This document shows, one piece after another, positions 1 through 8,413 of a stretch of DNA of 64,000 nt (its first letter is position 1; every line of letters begins with the position of its first letter). Source of the DNA: Flavobacterium alvei. GTDB lineage: Bacteria > Bacteroidota > Bacteroidia > Flavobacteriales > Flavobacteriaceae. Position numbers and translations under genes: made by a program. Location: contig NZ_PQVG01000002.1 of assembly GCF_002920895.1 (NCBI RefSeq), positions 124,001 through 188,000 on the forward strand, in the 5' to 3' direction. The notes under the pieces are model-generated. The model saw only the letters and a program-made list of their open reading frames with translations. It had not been told where the DNA came from and did not search any database.

Positions 1-1
1 T

Positions 2-388
2 GTAAAAGCCAGAAAAAATCGTTTTGACATTACTTGTTTTGAAGGAAGAGTAAAAGTCAATTACAAAGACAAAGAAATTATTTTGACACCCGGAAAAAGT
101 GTGGCTTTCGAAAACGGGAAACAAATCAACTTGTTGGTGGACAATCAAAAACCAGAATGGCTAGAAAACAAAATTGCTTTTAGTAAAGAAAATTTACGCA
201 ACATATTAGATGAAATTCAAAGACAGTACAACCTAACTATCGAGGTTCAAGCAGATTATCCAAGTGAATTGTTTACCGGAAAAATCCCGCTCAACAACCT
301 TGATGTCGCTCTAGAAATTATTGCAACAACGTATCATTTAGAACCAAATAAAATTAGCCCAAATAAAATAATTTTTGAAGGAAAATAA
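2..388 (+). CDS. FecR family anti-sigma factor, C-terminal part (5' end outside window)
   Basis: The reading frame is open from base 2 and ends at 388. The visible 128 residues hold the end of the FecR domain (FEGRVKV, LTPGKSVAFENGK) and a DUF4974-type C-terminal domain (from about LENKIAFSKENLRNILDEI to the end). FecR proteins span the inner membrane, hold an ECF sigma factor in check and receive a signal from an outer-membrane TonB receptor. The next gene, whose ATG directly abuts this stop codon, is such a receptor with an STN signalling domain, so the two are almost certainly co-transcribed and partners. The sigma factor gene is expected just upstream, outside the window. The N-terminus and membrane segment cannot be seen. 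Confidence 0.88.
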   Translation, partial: VKARKNRFDITCFEGRVKVNYKDKEIILTPGKSVAFENGKQINLLVDNQKPEWLENKIAFSKENLRNILDEIQRQYNLTIEVQADYPSELFTGKIPLNNLDVALEIIATTYHLEPNKISPNKIIFEGK

Positions 389-2923
389 ATGTTTTTTATA
401 AAACGTAATTGTGTTTTGTTTTTTTGCTTTGTTTTTGCCTTGAATCTAAAAGCTCAGGACGGAAGCAAAGCAATTGCATTAAAAACAATCCTGCAATCTA
501 TTGAAAAACAACACCATGTTTATTTCAATTATATAGAAAACGAAATTGTTGTTATTAAAATTGAACCACCCAAAAGATCATTATCATTGAATGATAAGAT
601 TGTCTATCTCGAAAAAAAAACCAATCTTTTATTCGATAAAGTCGATTCACAGTTCATCACGATTTCTTCAAAAAAAGAAGTCGAACTCATTTGTGGTTAC
701 GTATTTTCGAAAAATGACAACTTACCCCAAGAAAGTGCCAACATTCAAATCCTAAATGGCAGTCATACTACCACCGATAAAAAGGGCTATTTTGAAATTA
801 AAAAAGAAAATGCAACTGAAATAGAAATAAGCCATGTTGGTTTTAGATCTCAAAAAATTGCTGTAGCCAATTTAAAGAATAAAAATTGTCTCAAAATTTT
901 TCTGGAACTTGATGTGTTAGAACTTGACAATGTGATGGCCAACCATTATTTAGCTTCTGGAATTTCAAAAACTACAGAAGGAACATTTGTGGTAAAACCC
1001 AAAAAGCTTGGAATATTACCCGGCTTAATTGAACCCGACGTATTGCAAACTATGCTACAAATTCCGGGAATCTACACCGCTGACGAGAGTTTATCAAGCA
1101 TCAATGTTAGAGGTGGAACTCACGACCAAAACCTATTCTTATGGAATGGAATAAAAATGTACCAAACGGGACATTTTTTTGGTTTAATATCGGCATTCAA
1201 TCCTAATTTGCCTAGTACGGTTTCTATTTCAAAAAATGGAAGTTCAGCTTTTTATGGCGAAAGTGTTTCGAGTGTAGTGGATATTTCTTCTGATCCAAAT
1301 AAGTTCGAAAAACCACAATTTAGTGCTGGAATTAATATGATTAATGCTGATATTTATTCTAAATTTAACATCAATAAAAATGGTTTTTTAGAAATTGCTG
1401 CAAGAAAATCTATTACTGATTTAATAAAAACTCCCACTTATACCAAATACTATAACAAGGCTTTTCAAAACACAACCGTTTCTGATTTTGCCACCAAACA
1501 AAATATAGATTACCAGAATGATGAGAAGTTTAATTTTTATGACATTACGCTTAAATATTCCCAAAAAATAGGAGAAAAAGACCATCTAATTTTAGATCTC
1601 ATTGCCATTAATGACCAACTCGATGTGAATCAAAAAGCAACGATTAATGAAATTGTTCAATCTGAAAACAACCGTTTATATCAAAAAAATCACGGAGCAA
1701 ATCTTTTGTGGAAACGAAACTGGAACACTAACAATAGTAGTAAAATCAGCGTTTTTAGTTCCTCATACGAGCTAGATGCAGAGAAAAATAAAATTCAGGA
1801 CAACCAAATTGTAAAACAAGAAAACACACTATTAGACAATGGTCTAAAAATCGAAAACAACCACAGCATCACTTCCAAATTTTCTTTTAATAATGGCTAC
1901 CAGTTTAACGAAATTGGCTCTACGAATCTCGACCAAGTCAATACTCCAGCATTTTACCGAAAAATCAAAGAAGTTTTGCGCACGCACGCACTCATAGTGG
2001 AAGGAAAATACAACGATACACTTTCTAAAATATATTTGAATGTTGGAATGCGTCTAAACTATATTGAAAAATTCAAAAAATATTTGTTTGAGCCGAGATT
2101 ACAATTCAATTATGGAATTTCAAGCAGCTTGAGTTTGGAAATATTGGGAGAATTTAAAAGCCAAAACTGCTTTCAGGTTATAGATCTTCAAGGCGATTAT
2201 TTTGGTGTTGAAAAACGACGTTGGATTCTATCAAACAACAGTACAGTTCCCATCCAGAAAAGCAAACAAGCCTCGATTGGGCTTTCTTACAACAAGAACA
2301 ATTGGTTGATTACTTTAGATAATTTTTATAAAAAAGTAACTGGAATCAACAGTTCGGGGCAAGGGTTTCAAAACCAATTGGAGTTTGCCAAAATAAATGG
2401 CGACTATGAAGTTTTTGGTTCTGAAATACTGGTTCAAAAGAAAATAAATCATTTCATCACTTGGTTGAGCTATGCCTATAATGACAACAATTACAACTTT
2501 CCAGGCATTGAACAAACTGAATTTTCGAACAATTTTGAATTGAATAATGTGGTGTCTTGGGCTGGAACTTATGATATAGGCAATCTAAAAATAGCATTAG
2601 GGTCAAAATGGTATTCTGGAAGACCTGAAACTACTCCAATAGGAATTGACTATAGCGATTCTTTAAATCCTACAATCGAATACAACACTCCCAACAATAA
2701 AAATCTTGAGAATTTTTTTCAAGTTAACTTTTCGACAACATACAGATGGGAAAGTTCAAATAATACTCAATATAAACTGGGATTATCTATAATAAACGTT
2801 TTCAACAAACAAAATGAAATTAGCGAATATTACAGGATTAATACCCATACCAACTCTATTGAAGATGTAAAAGCCTACTCGCTTGAACGAACTCCTAATT
2901 TGAGCTTTAGAGTGATTTTTTAA
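389..2923 (+). CDS. TonB-dependent outer-membrane receptor with STN signalling domain
   Basis: 844 residues. A signal peptide (about residues 1-22, ending LNLKAQ) is followed by an STN/secretin-TonB N-terminal domain (about 30-90), a carboxypeptidase-regulatory-like beta-sandwich (about 100-180), a plug domain (about 205-310, with INVRGGTHDQNLFLWNG) and a beta-barrel ending in an aromatic residue (SFRVIF). It imports a ligand across the outer membrane using TonB energy, and through the STN domain it signals to FecR. The start codon follows the fecR stop without a gap. At 844 residues it is shorter than SusC-type receptors and no SusD gene follows, so a siderophore or other small ligand is more likely than a glycan, although the substrate cannot be read from the sequence. 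A terminator hairpin follows at 2964. Confidence 0.9.
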   Translation: MFFIKRNCVLFFCFVFALNLKAQDGSKAIALKTILQSIEKQHHVYFNYIENEIVVIKIEPPKRSLSLNDKIVYLEKKTNLLFDKVDSQFITISSKKEVELICGYVFSKNDNLPQESANIQILNGSHTTTDKKGYFEIKKENATEIEISHVGFRSQKIAVANLKNKNCLKIFLELDVLELDNVMANHYLASGISKTTEGTFVVKPKKLGILPGLIEPDVLQTMLQIPGIYTADESLSSINVRGGTHDQNLFLWNGIKMYQTGHFFGLISAFNPNLPSTVSISKNGSSAFYGESVSSVVDISSDPNKFEKPQFSAGINMINADIYSKFNINKNGFLEIAARKSITDLIKTPTYTKYYNKAFQNTTVSDFATKQNIDYQNDEKFNFYDITLKYSQKIGEKDHLILDLIAINDQLDVNQKATINEIVQSENNRLYQKNHGANLLWKRNWNTNNSSKISVFSSSYELDAEKNKIQDNQIVKQENTLLDNGLKIENNHSITSKFSFNNGYQFNEIGSTNLDQVNTPAFYRKIKEVLRTHALIVEGKYNDTLSKIYLNVGMRLNYIEKFKKYLFEPRLQFNYGISSSLSLEILGEFKSQNCFQVIDLQGDYFGVEKRRWILSNNSTVPIQKSKQASIGLSYNKNNWLITLDNFYKKVTGINSSGQGFQNQLEFAKINGDYEVFGSEILVQKKINHFITWLSYAYNDNNYNFPGIEQTEFSNNFELNNVVSWAGTYDIGNLKIALGSKWYSGRPETTPIGIDYSDSLNPTIEYNTPNNKNLENFFQVNFSTTYRWESSNNTQYKLGLSIINVFNKQNEISEYYRINTHTNSIEDVKAYSLERTPNLSFRVIF

Positions 2924-2963
2924 TCCCAACTTTTTAAAAAGAATCATTCGTTTTCCCATAAAA

Positions 2964-2998
2964 AAAACTGCCTCGAACTAAGAGACAGTTTCTTTTTT
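2964..2998. terminator. Bidirectional terminator between receptor and diheme lipoprotein genes
   Basis: The stem AAACTGCCTC / GAGACAGTTT has one mismatch and a 7-base loop, with a T-run after it and an A-run before it. It therefore can stop both the plus-strand receptor transcript and the minus-strand lipoprotein transcript. Confidence 0.75.
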
Positions 2999-3034
2999 AA
3001 TGCTATTTTCACTATAAAAAGCAAAATACCTTTT

Positions 3035-3496
3035 CTAGTTAGTCCATATTTTACTTTTAATCACCCCATTGTGACAGCTGTTGCAAGCGCCAGTTTCAAT
3101 AGGAGTTGACATAGAATACGTTGAAGTGGCTCCTGTAACTGAAGGATACAAACCTCCTGTAAAATCGATAGCTGAAGTGGTATAAAAGTTTCCTTTGGCA
3201 TCTACTTGAATCGTATATTTCAATATTCCTGTTTCATTTGGACCTGTATAAAGTTTTACAGTAGCATTCGAATTGGTAGCCGTCAATGCTTCGTTATATA
3301 CCGTTCCAGCAACTTTCCAAGCAGGAGCTTCTCCTCCTCCAGGCTTGTGACAATTCATACAGTTTTGCCCCATATTATGACTTTCAGTACTCCCAGATTT
3401 ACTATCTGTTATTGAGCCATATTCATTTTCTGTACATGACTGCATTGTAGTAAGCATTAGCATTAATGCAAAAAGCGTAATTGTTTTTTGTTTCAT
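3035..3496 (-). CDS. Diheme c-type lipoprotein (short paralogue)
   Basis: 153 residues. A lipoprotein signal ends at C21 (TMQSC). Two heme c attachment motifs are visible: C46-M-N-C49-H50 and C138-N-S-C141-H142, with a conserved His at 40 (ESHN) that could be an axial ligand. Between the hemes lies a roughly 80-residue beta-rich domain (VAGTVY, VKLYTGPNETG, LKYTIQVDAKGNFY). Directly before the second heme motif is VTGATST (TGAT at 121-124), which resembles the acceptor motif of ApbE flavin transferase but may be chance. It is a paralogue of the C-terminal half of the next upstream gene, which starts at 4687 on the same strand, and the two probably form one transcript. The role is most likely electron transfer at the outer membrane; the partners are unknown. 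Confidence 0.82.
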   Translation of the reverse strand: MKQKTITLFALMLMLTTMQSCTENEYGSITDSKSGSTESHNMGQNCMNCHKPGGGEAPAWKVAGTVYNEALTATNSNATVKLYTGPNETGILKYTIQVDAKGNFYTTSAIDFTGGLYPSVTGATSTYSMSTPIETGACNSCHNGVIKSKIWTN

Positions 3497-3601
3497 TTTA
3501 TTGTTTTTAATTATTAATTATTGAAATTATTTTTTGCTATAAAACATAATAAGCAGCAATCAACATACTTTGTATTACTGCTTATTTTTCATCTATTTTA
3601 A

Positions 3602-4687
3602 TTAGTTAGCCCAAATTCTGGAAGTCCCTGAACCTCCCGTATGGCAACTGTTGCAAGCTCCATTTGTTATAGGGGAACCCATATATTTTGTGGTCGTTGC
3701 TCCAGTAATTGCTGGATATAAGCCTCCCGTAAAATCAACCGAATTGGCAGAATATAGATTTCCAAGTGCATCGCTATTTAGTATATATTTTAAAGTCCCT
3801 GTTCCGTTTGGCCCTGTATAAAATTTAATAACCAAATTTTTGGCAATTGAAGACCCAGCAGAACTAGTATAAACCGTCCCTCCAATTACCCATACTCCTT
3901 TACTACCTGCCGAAGTCCCGGGGGTATGACAACTCATACAATTTTTCCCTGCATTATGGCTTTTTGTTGAGCCAGAAGAACTACCTGTAAGCGTTATTGC
4001 ATTTGTAACTGGTGGAGTTGGGTTAACAGTAATAGTATAAGAAGAAGGAGTTCCTTTAAGTCCGTTGACCGTTGGAGTAACCGTAATTGTAGCTACAATA
4101 GCTACGGTTCCTGTATTTGTTGCCGTAAAAGAAGGCACATTTCCAGTACCACTTGCGGCTAAACCAATAGCTGTATTTGAATTGGTCCAAGCAAATGTTC
4201 CGCCAGCTGGTGTACTAACAAAACTCGATGCAGGCACAATCCCTTTATTGATAACCGTACTGTTTACTGGAACTGTAACTGTTGGTGTCGTAGAACTAGG
4301 TGTTGACGGTGTTACTGTAATTGTGTAATAAGAAGGCGTGCCCACAGTTCCACTCAAGGTTGGTGTAACTGTAATGGTTGCTACTAGAGCTGTAGTTCCA
4401 GTATTTGTTGCCGTAAAAGAAGGAACATTTCCAGAACCACTGGCAGCCAAGCCTATAGCAGAATTAGAATTTGTCCAAGTGAATGTAGCTCCAGTTGGGG
4501 TACTTACAAAATTAGTTGCAGCCACACTACTTCCTTTAACAACTTCAAAATTTGCAGGAACGCTAACTGTTGAAACAGTTGGTGTTGGTGTTGGAGTAAT
4601 TTCCTCATAGGGATTTGAAACGGTGCAAGATTGCAAAAAAAGTACACTAATAATTGCAGAAATTGTGATTACTTGTTTGATTTTCAT
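3602..4687 (-). CDS. Diheme c-type lipoprotein with two PKD/Ig-like repeats
   Basis: 361 residues. The lipobox ends at C21 (LQSC). A proline/threonine-rich stretch leads into two tandem repeats of about 95 residues (about 39-126 and 134-221, sharing AIGLAASG.GNVPSFTATNTGT and ATITVTPT), of PKD-like or bacterial Ig type. The C-terminal part (232-361) is paralogous to the downstream gene and carries C250-M-S-C253-H254 and C345-N-S-C348-H349, with ITGATTT (328-331) before the second heme site. The repeats probably act as a stalk that lifts the diheme head from the outer membrane. The gene is the first of a two-gene minus-strand unit and is divergent from the 5163-7385 plus-strand genes. The electron-transfer role is inferred from heme motifs and context. 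Confidence 0.83.
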   Translation of the reverse strand: MKIKQVITISAIISVLFLQSCTVSNPYEEITPTPTPTVSTVSVPANFEVVKGSSVAATNFVSTPTGATFTWTNSNSAIGLAASGSGNVPSFTATNTGTTALVATITVTPTLSGTVGTPSYYTITVTPSTPSSTTPTVTVPVNSTVINKGIVPASSFVSTPAGGTFAWTNSNTAIGLAASGTGNVPSFTATNTGTVAIVATITVTPTVNGLKGTPSSYTITVNPTPPVTNAITLTGSSSGSTKSHNAGKNCMSCHTPGTSAGSKGVWVIGGTVYTSSAGSSIAKNLVIKFYTGPNGTGTLKYILNSDALGNLYSANSVDFTGGLYPAITGATTTKYMGSPITNGACNSCHTGGSGTSRIWAN

Positions 4688-5162
4688 TGTTTTTTTTAGA
4701 TTAAGTTTTTAAATTATTTATGGAACAAGTAATTTTCTTTCAACATACTATTTTTTAAGGTTTCTATACTAAAAACATCCTTAGCGCAAACTACCCTACT
4801 TAAATTAAATAATTTTTAGAATTACTGATTTATAACAAACAGGAAAAACTTAAACTGTAGTTTTCCTTTGTTATCCAAAACAAAATTTTAATCCAACTCT
4901 ATTTTGGATTCATAGAAAAGATTAAAACAATTGATTACTATTTTAAAGTCAGTTGAAAATCAGCTAGATAAAATAGAATAGTATTCTTATATTAATAATT
5001 TCACTATTCACTTTGTCGATAATTATTACCCTTAATAGATTGTTTTTAATAAACTTTTGAATTTTTAGGTAGGGTATTCCCTTTTAGAAATGTTTTAATA
5101 ACAATTAGAGTCAAATAGAGACTTCATTTGTCTTTAAAAACCAAAACCTAAAATCAATAATT
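4688..5162. promoter_or_regulatory. Divergent intergenic control region of the redox cluster
   Basis: A 475-base AT-rich gap between divergent genes. It contains one motif twice in inverted orientation, TTTAAGTAGGGTA on the minus strand (4789-4804) and TTTAGGTAGGGTA on the plus strand (5064-5078). Each copy lies about 85-100 bases upstream of the start codon it faces. No open reading frame of note was found. A shared activator site or promoter element is the simplest reading, but no clear TAnnTTTG box was found in the region. Confidence 0.45.
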
Positions 5163-5555
5163 ATGAACAAAAAATTTAGAATTATTCTTTTTTCAATCGC
5201 AGTGGTTGGAATTCTGTCCTTCACGGGATACAATTATATTATGCACGGTGGAGCAAGAAATTTATCTTCAGAAGAAACGGCTTATACGGTTTCCTCAAAA
5301 AGCATTGCTAATGAATTTGCTACCAATATTGAAATGTCAAATAAAAAATATCTTGAAAAAGCAATCGCTATCAAAGGAACCATTACCAAAATAACTGGTA
5401 CCGAAGTGATTATTGATAATTCTATTATTTGCAATTTAAAAGAATTAGACCCTTCTATAACTAAAGACCAAGTCATTACTCTAAAAGGTAGAGTTGTAGG
5501 TTATGACGACTTAATGGGCGAGTTAAAATTGGATCAATGTTTTAAAGCTTCTTAA
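5163..5555 (+). CDS. OB-fold (tRNA_anti-like) membrane-anchored protein
   Basis: 130 residues. One N-terminal hydrophobic segment (about 5-25) acts as a signal anchor. The rest fits the OB-fold family known as tRNA_anti-like: EKAIAIKGTITKITG, VIIDNSIICNLKELD and ITLKGRVVGYDDLMGELKLDQC. In Bacteroidota these small secreted OB-fold proteins are often found beside DUF5777 and YceI genes, as here, and a nucleic-acid role is unlikely for an exported protein. It is the first gene of a tight plus-strand series (gaps of 38, 18 and 16 bases) with the DUF5777 barrel, a cytochrome and YceI. Specific function unknown. Confidence 0.78.
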   Translation: MNKKFRIILFSIAVVGILSFTGYNYIMHGGARNLSSEETAYTVSSKSIANEFATNIEMSNKKYLEKAIAIKGTITKITGTEVIIDNSIICNLKELDPSITKDQVITLKGRVVGYDDLMGELKLDQCFKAS

Positions 5556-5593
5556 ATACAGTTCAAATCAATTAAAATCAAAACAACTAAATT

Positions 5594-6460
5594 ATGGGAA
5601 TGAAAAAGTTTTTTTCTTTTGTGTTAGTGTTATTCACTATTGGCTATGCCTCAGCACAAGATGATTTATTAAATCAATTAAATGCCGAAAAAACGGACGT
5701 AAAAGACAAAGAGAAAACCGCTTTCAAAGGGTTGCAAATTTGCAATATTCAATCTACAAAGATGACGGCAAAAGGCGAATGGTATATGGTGATTTCACAC
5801 CGTTTTGGTAATTTGACTGAAGGATTAGATAACTTTTTTGGATTAGACAATGCGCTAACAAAAATTGGCGGTATCTATGGTGTTACAGACTGGTTATCGC
5901 TGGGTGCATCTAGACATACTTATAATAAAATATATGAGGTGACCGCCAAATATAAATTAGCAGACCAAATCACAAATGGTTTCCCTGTTACTATTGTGGG
6001 TTACAACACGATGGACATAAATACAGCGCTAAGTACCGATTTGTATCCTAATTTACAATTCAACAATAGATTGGCCTATTCAACACAATTGTTAGCTTCT
6101 AGAAAATTTTCGGAAGGACTTTCTTTTGAAATAGGTGGAGTTTATGTACATAAAAATCTTTATGATGATGCTCAAGAACTAAAAGATCAATATCTGGTAG
6201 CTGCTGGAGGAAGATGCAAATTATCTAAAAGATTAAGCGTAAATCTTGATTATGCCTACAAAATAAATCAATTGGAGAATGCTCCTTTGTTTCAAAATCC
6301 ATTGACTTTAGGATTGGATATAGAAACAGGAGGACACGTTTTTCAGATGGTTTTCTCCAATAGCCAACCGATGAATGATGTTGCTGTTTTCACAAATGCT
6401 ACTGGAAAATGGAATGGAGGAAGTTTGTATTTTGGATTTAATATGTACCGAGTTTTTTAA
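5594..6460 (+). CDS. DUF5777 family outer-membrane beta-barrel protein
   Basis: 288 residues. The signal peptide is cleaved after YASA (before QDD). The body has features of the DUF5777 family, with LQICNIQSTKMTAKGEWY, VISHRFGN and alternating amphipathic strands ending in an aromatic C-terminus (GFNMYRVF), as expected for an outer-membrane barrel. A second ATG two codons downstream (5600) is an equally good start. It sits between the OB-fold protein and the monoheme lipoprotein in one probable operon. A porin that lets a heme protein or substrate pass the outer membrane is one possible role; this is inference from the neighbours, and no function is established for the family that I can name. 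Confidence 0.82.
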   Translation: MGMKKFFSFVLVLFTIGYASAQDDLLNQLNAEKTDVKDKEKTAFKGLQICNIQSTKMTAKGEWYMVISHRFGNLTEGLDNFFGLDNALTKIGGIYGVTDWLSLGASRHTYNKIYEVTAKYKLADQITNGFPVTIVGYNTMDINTALSTDLYPNLQFNNRLAYSTQLLASRKFSEGLSFEIGGVYVHKNLYDDAQELKDQYLVAAGGRCKLSKRLSVNLDYAYKINQLENAPLFQNPLTLGLDIETGGHVFQMVFSNSQPMNDVAVFTNATGKWNGGSLYFGFNMYRVF

Positions 6461-6478
6461 AAGATAAAGAAATTAATT

Positions 6479-6823
6479 ATGAAAAAAATAAATATCGTAT
6501 TGCTAATTATGATTAGTGCATTCATCGTTTCTTGTGAATCAAACACTTATACTGAAATAGCTGAAGTAACCACAAATCCAACCTATACCAAGAACATTGC
6601 TCCAATTGTAAAAGCAAATTGCCTCAGTTGTCACTCAGGAAATTCACAATTTCCAAACTTGGAAACATATGCCGAAGTAAAAGAATCAACTCAAAATGGC
6701 GACTTAATATGCAGAATAGATCAAACCCAAGCCTGTGGTAGAGTAATGCCACAAAGCGGTCCAATGTCAAAAACCTCAATAGATTTATTTTTGCTTTGGC
6801 AACAACAAGGATGTCTCAATTAA
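6479..6823 (+). CDS. Monoheme c-type cytochrome lipoprotein
   Basis: 114 residues with a lipobox ending at C19 (FIVSC). The motif C48-L-S-C51-H52 within NIAPIVKANCLSCHSG is typical of small class I-like cytochromes, and M90 in GRVMPQSGPMS is a candidate sixth heme ligand. An extra cysteine pair (C78 and C86) could form a disulfide. The gene is 18 bases after the DUF5777 gene and 16 bases before yceI, so co-expression is likely. It should be anchored to a membrane facing the periplasm and carry one electron at a time. The partner is not known. Confidence 0.85.
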   Translation: MKKINIVLLIMISAFIVSCESNTYTEIAEVTTNPTYTKNIAPIVKANCLSCHSGNSQFPNLETYAEVKESTQNGDLICRIDQTQACGRVMPQSGPMSKTSIDLFLLWQQQGCLN

Positions 6824-6839
6824 TTCAAATAACTACATT

Positions 6840-7385
6840 ATGAAAAAAAGAATTATAATAGCAATTGTTTTATTAATGGGTAATGTAATTTTTTCCCAAA
6901 AAATGATAACTCGATCAGGAGAAATTAAATTTGAAGCTTCAATGCCAGCTTTTGAAGAAATAGCAGGTACAAACAGTACCGTTTCTAGTATTCTTGACAA
7001 AACAACAGGAGATTTAGTCGCTTTGGCTTTGATAAAATCTTTCAAGTTTAAAGCTCCTTTAATGGAAGAACATTTTAACGAAAATTATATGGAATCATCC
7101 AAGTTTCCTAAAGCCACTTTTAAAGGCAAGATTGTAAATTTTGATGCTAAAAAATTATCTGCTGCAAAAACAAGCTATGATTTAGAAGGAGATTTAATGA
7201 TTCACGGTGTGACCAAAAAGATCAAATCGAAAATCAACCTTACATTGAATGGAACTAAAATAATTGCAACAAGCTCAATTTTAGTTAGACCACAAGATTA
7301 CAACATTGAAATTCCAAGTCTTGTAAAAGGAAAAATTGCTGAAAACGCTAAAGTCAACATCAATTTAGTCCTTGAAGCTAATTAA
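6840..7385 (+). CDS. YceI family lipid/isoprenoid-binding periplasmic protein
   Basis: 181 residues with a signal peptide (about 1-20, ending VIFSQ). YceI-type lipocalin-like barrel features are visible: SGEIKFEASMPA, FPKATFKGKI, YDLEGDLMIHGVTKKI and NIEIPSLVKGKIAENAKVN. Members of this family bind long isoprenoid chains, including quinones. Being last in the OB-fold/DUF5777/cytochrome series and followed by a strong terminator at 7392, it could shuttle or hold a quinone for this redox cluster. That role is an inference from the family and the context. Confidence 0.88.
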   Translation: MKKRIIIAIVLLMGNVIFSQKMITRSGEIKFEASMPAFEEIAGTNSTVSSILDKTTGDLVALALIKSFKFKAPLMEEHFNENYMESSKFPKATFKGKIVNFDAKKLSAAKTSYDLEGDLMIHGVTKKIKSKINLTLNGTKIIATSSILVRPQDYNIEIPSLVKGKIAENAKVNINLVLEAN

Positions 7386-7391
7386 TTAGTC

Positions 7392-7437
7392 AATGTAAAA
7401 CTCTATCAATAATTCATTATAGAGTTTTACATTTTTG
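7392..7437 (+). terminator. Terminator after yceI
   Basis: A perfect 15-bp stem (AATGTAAAACTCTAT / ATAGAGTTTTACATT) with a 12-base loop and a following T-run closes the 5163-7385 transcription unit. Confidence 0.85.
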
Positions 7438-7487
7438 AACTATTTCTAAATAGTTCTTTTTAGAAACAACAATAAAAATAAAATGAA

Positions 7488-8345
7488 ATGATAACAAAAT
7501 TACACAACCTAGCAGGAATTGCATTTTTACTTTGCTTTTCGACAATTGTATCAGCACAAACAACTGGTACGTTGACCTTTTCTTTCAACCAACCCGTACC
7601 CACTTCTCCAGCACCAACATATACAGGATTTTGTGTAACGGCAGTTTGGATTGAAAACAGTGCAGGAACATTCATCAAAACCAAAATGCGTTATGTAGGA
7701 AGCAGCACTCAAGACCATCTACCCACTTTTGCAGTAAAAGCAGGAGGAACAGCATCGAATGCATTAGCTGCTACTGTAAATGTAACTGATGCAGCAACTG
7801 GAGCCACTCGAAAAAACACGACAACACCTACAGGTTTTGGTACAAAAAGTTTTGTATGGGATGGCAAAAACGTGGTTGGAGCAACTAATGGCACTACTGT
7901 AGCCGATGGCGTTTACAAAATTTGGATAGAAAGCACTTGGGTTGATTCAGGAGCTAATAATCATCAAGAACTTTCCAGTTATTCTTTCACAAAAGGTCCA
8001 ACTTCTGCAACAACCACTGCCGTAGGAGATACTTATGTGAATACCATTGTAATGAATTGGGTTGCGACTGGACTAGGGTTTGAAGATGTTCAACACAAAG
8101 AACCTGCAGTAGTCATTTATCCTGTTCCTTCAACAGGTTTATTCAACCTTGATTTAAAAAATGATATACAAAATATTAAAGTTTATAACTTATTGGGAGA
8201 AACAGTCTATTCTGAATCTTTAAGCACTAATAATGCTGAGACCACTAAACAAATTAATCTTTCAAATTTTTCCAATGGTAATTATGTTATTAGCTTATCT
8301 AATGATAATGGTGTTTCAAATTATGAAGTTATTTTGAAAAAATAA
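7488..8345 (+). CDS. DUF2271 protein with candidate FMN-acceptor motif and T9SS type A sorting domain
   Basis: 285 residues. The signal peptide ends VSAQ (about 24). DUF2271 features are CVTAVWIENSAGTFIKT, FVWDGKNVVG and VADGVYKIWIEST. Residues 101-107 read DAATGAT, which matches the D-x-x-[ST]-G-A-T acceptor pattern of ApbE-modified proteins, with T107 (codon 7806-7808) as the predicted FMN site. The last roughly 75 residues (VVIYPVPSTGLFNLDL, then NGNYVISLSNDNGVSNYEVILKK) are a T9SS type A sorting domain, so the protein should go to the cell surface. The apbE gene is directly downstream on the opposite strand, and a paralogue follows at 9656. A covalently flavinylated surface electron carrier is the likely role. 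Flavinylation has not been shown here. Confidence 0.87.
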   Translation: MITKLHNLAGIAFLLCFSTIVSAQTTGTLTFSFNQPVPTSPAPTYTGFCVTAVWIENSAGTFIKTKMRYVGSSTQDHLPTFAVKAGGTASNALAATVNVTDAATGATRKNTTTPTGFGTKSFVWDGKNVVGATNGTTVADGVYKIWIESTWVDSGANNHQELSSYSFTKGPTSATTTAVGDTYVNTIVMNWVATGLGFEDVQHKEPAVVIYPVPSTGLFNLDLKNDIQNIKVYNLLGETVYSESLSTNNAETTKQINLSNFSNGNYVISLSNDNGVSNYEVILKK

Positions 8346-8374
8346 AGAGAATTGGTTGAATTAGTTTAATTAGT

Positions 8375-8413
8375 AAAAAAGTACTAGTCAAAATTTGGCT
8401 GGTATTTTTTTTT
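8375..8413. terminator. Hairpin between DUF2271 gene and apbE
   Basis: Imperfect stem AAGTACTAGTCAAA / TTTGGCTGGTATTT with G-U pairs and one bulge, followed by a run of nine or more T. It ends the plus-strand DUF2271 transcript and overlaps the end of the converging apbE gene. Confidence 0.65.

Noticed and set aside
4065..4610. Two long plus-strand open frames opposite the PKD-like repeats
   Set aside because: They mirror the repetitive Thr/Val-rich codons of the minus-strand lipoprotein, have hydrophobic low-complexity translations with repeated VTVIV text and no start context. They are shadows.
4688..5162. Small protein gene in the divergent gap
   Set aside because: Frames in this AT-rich gap are short and broken by stops, with no start context or recognisable residues.
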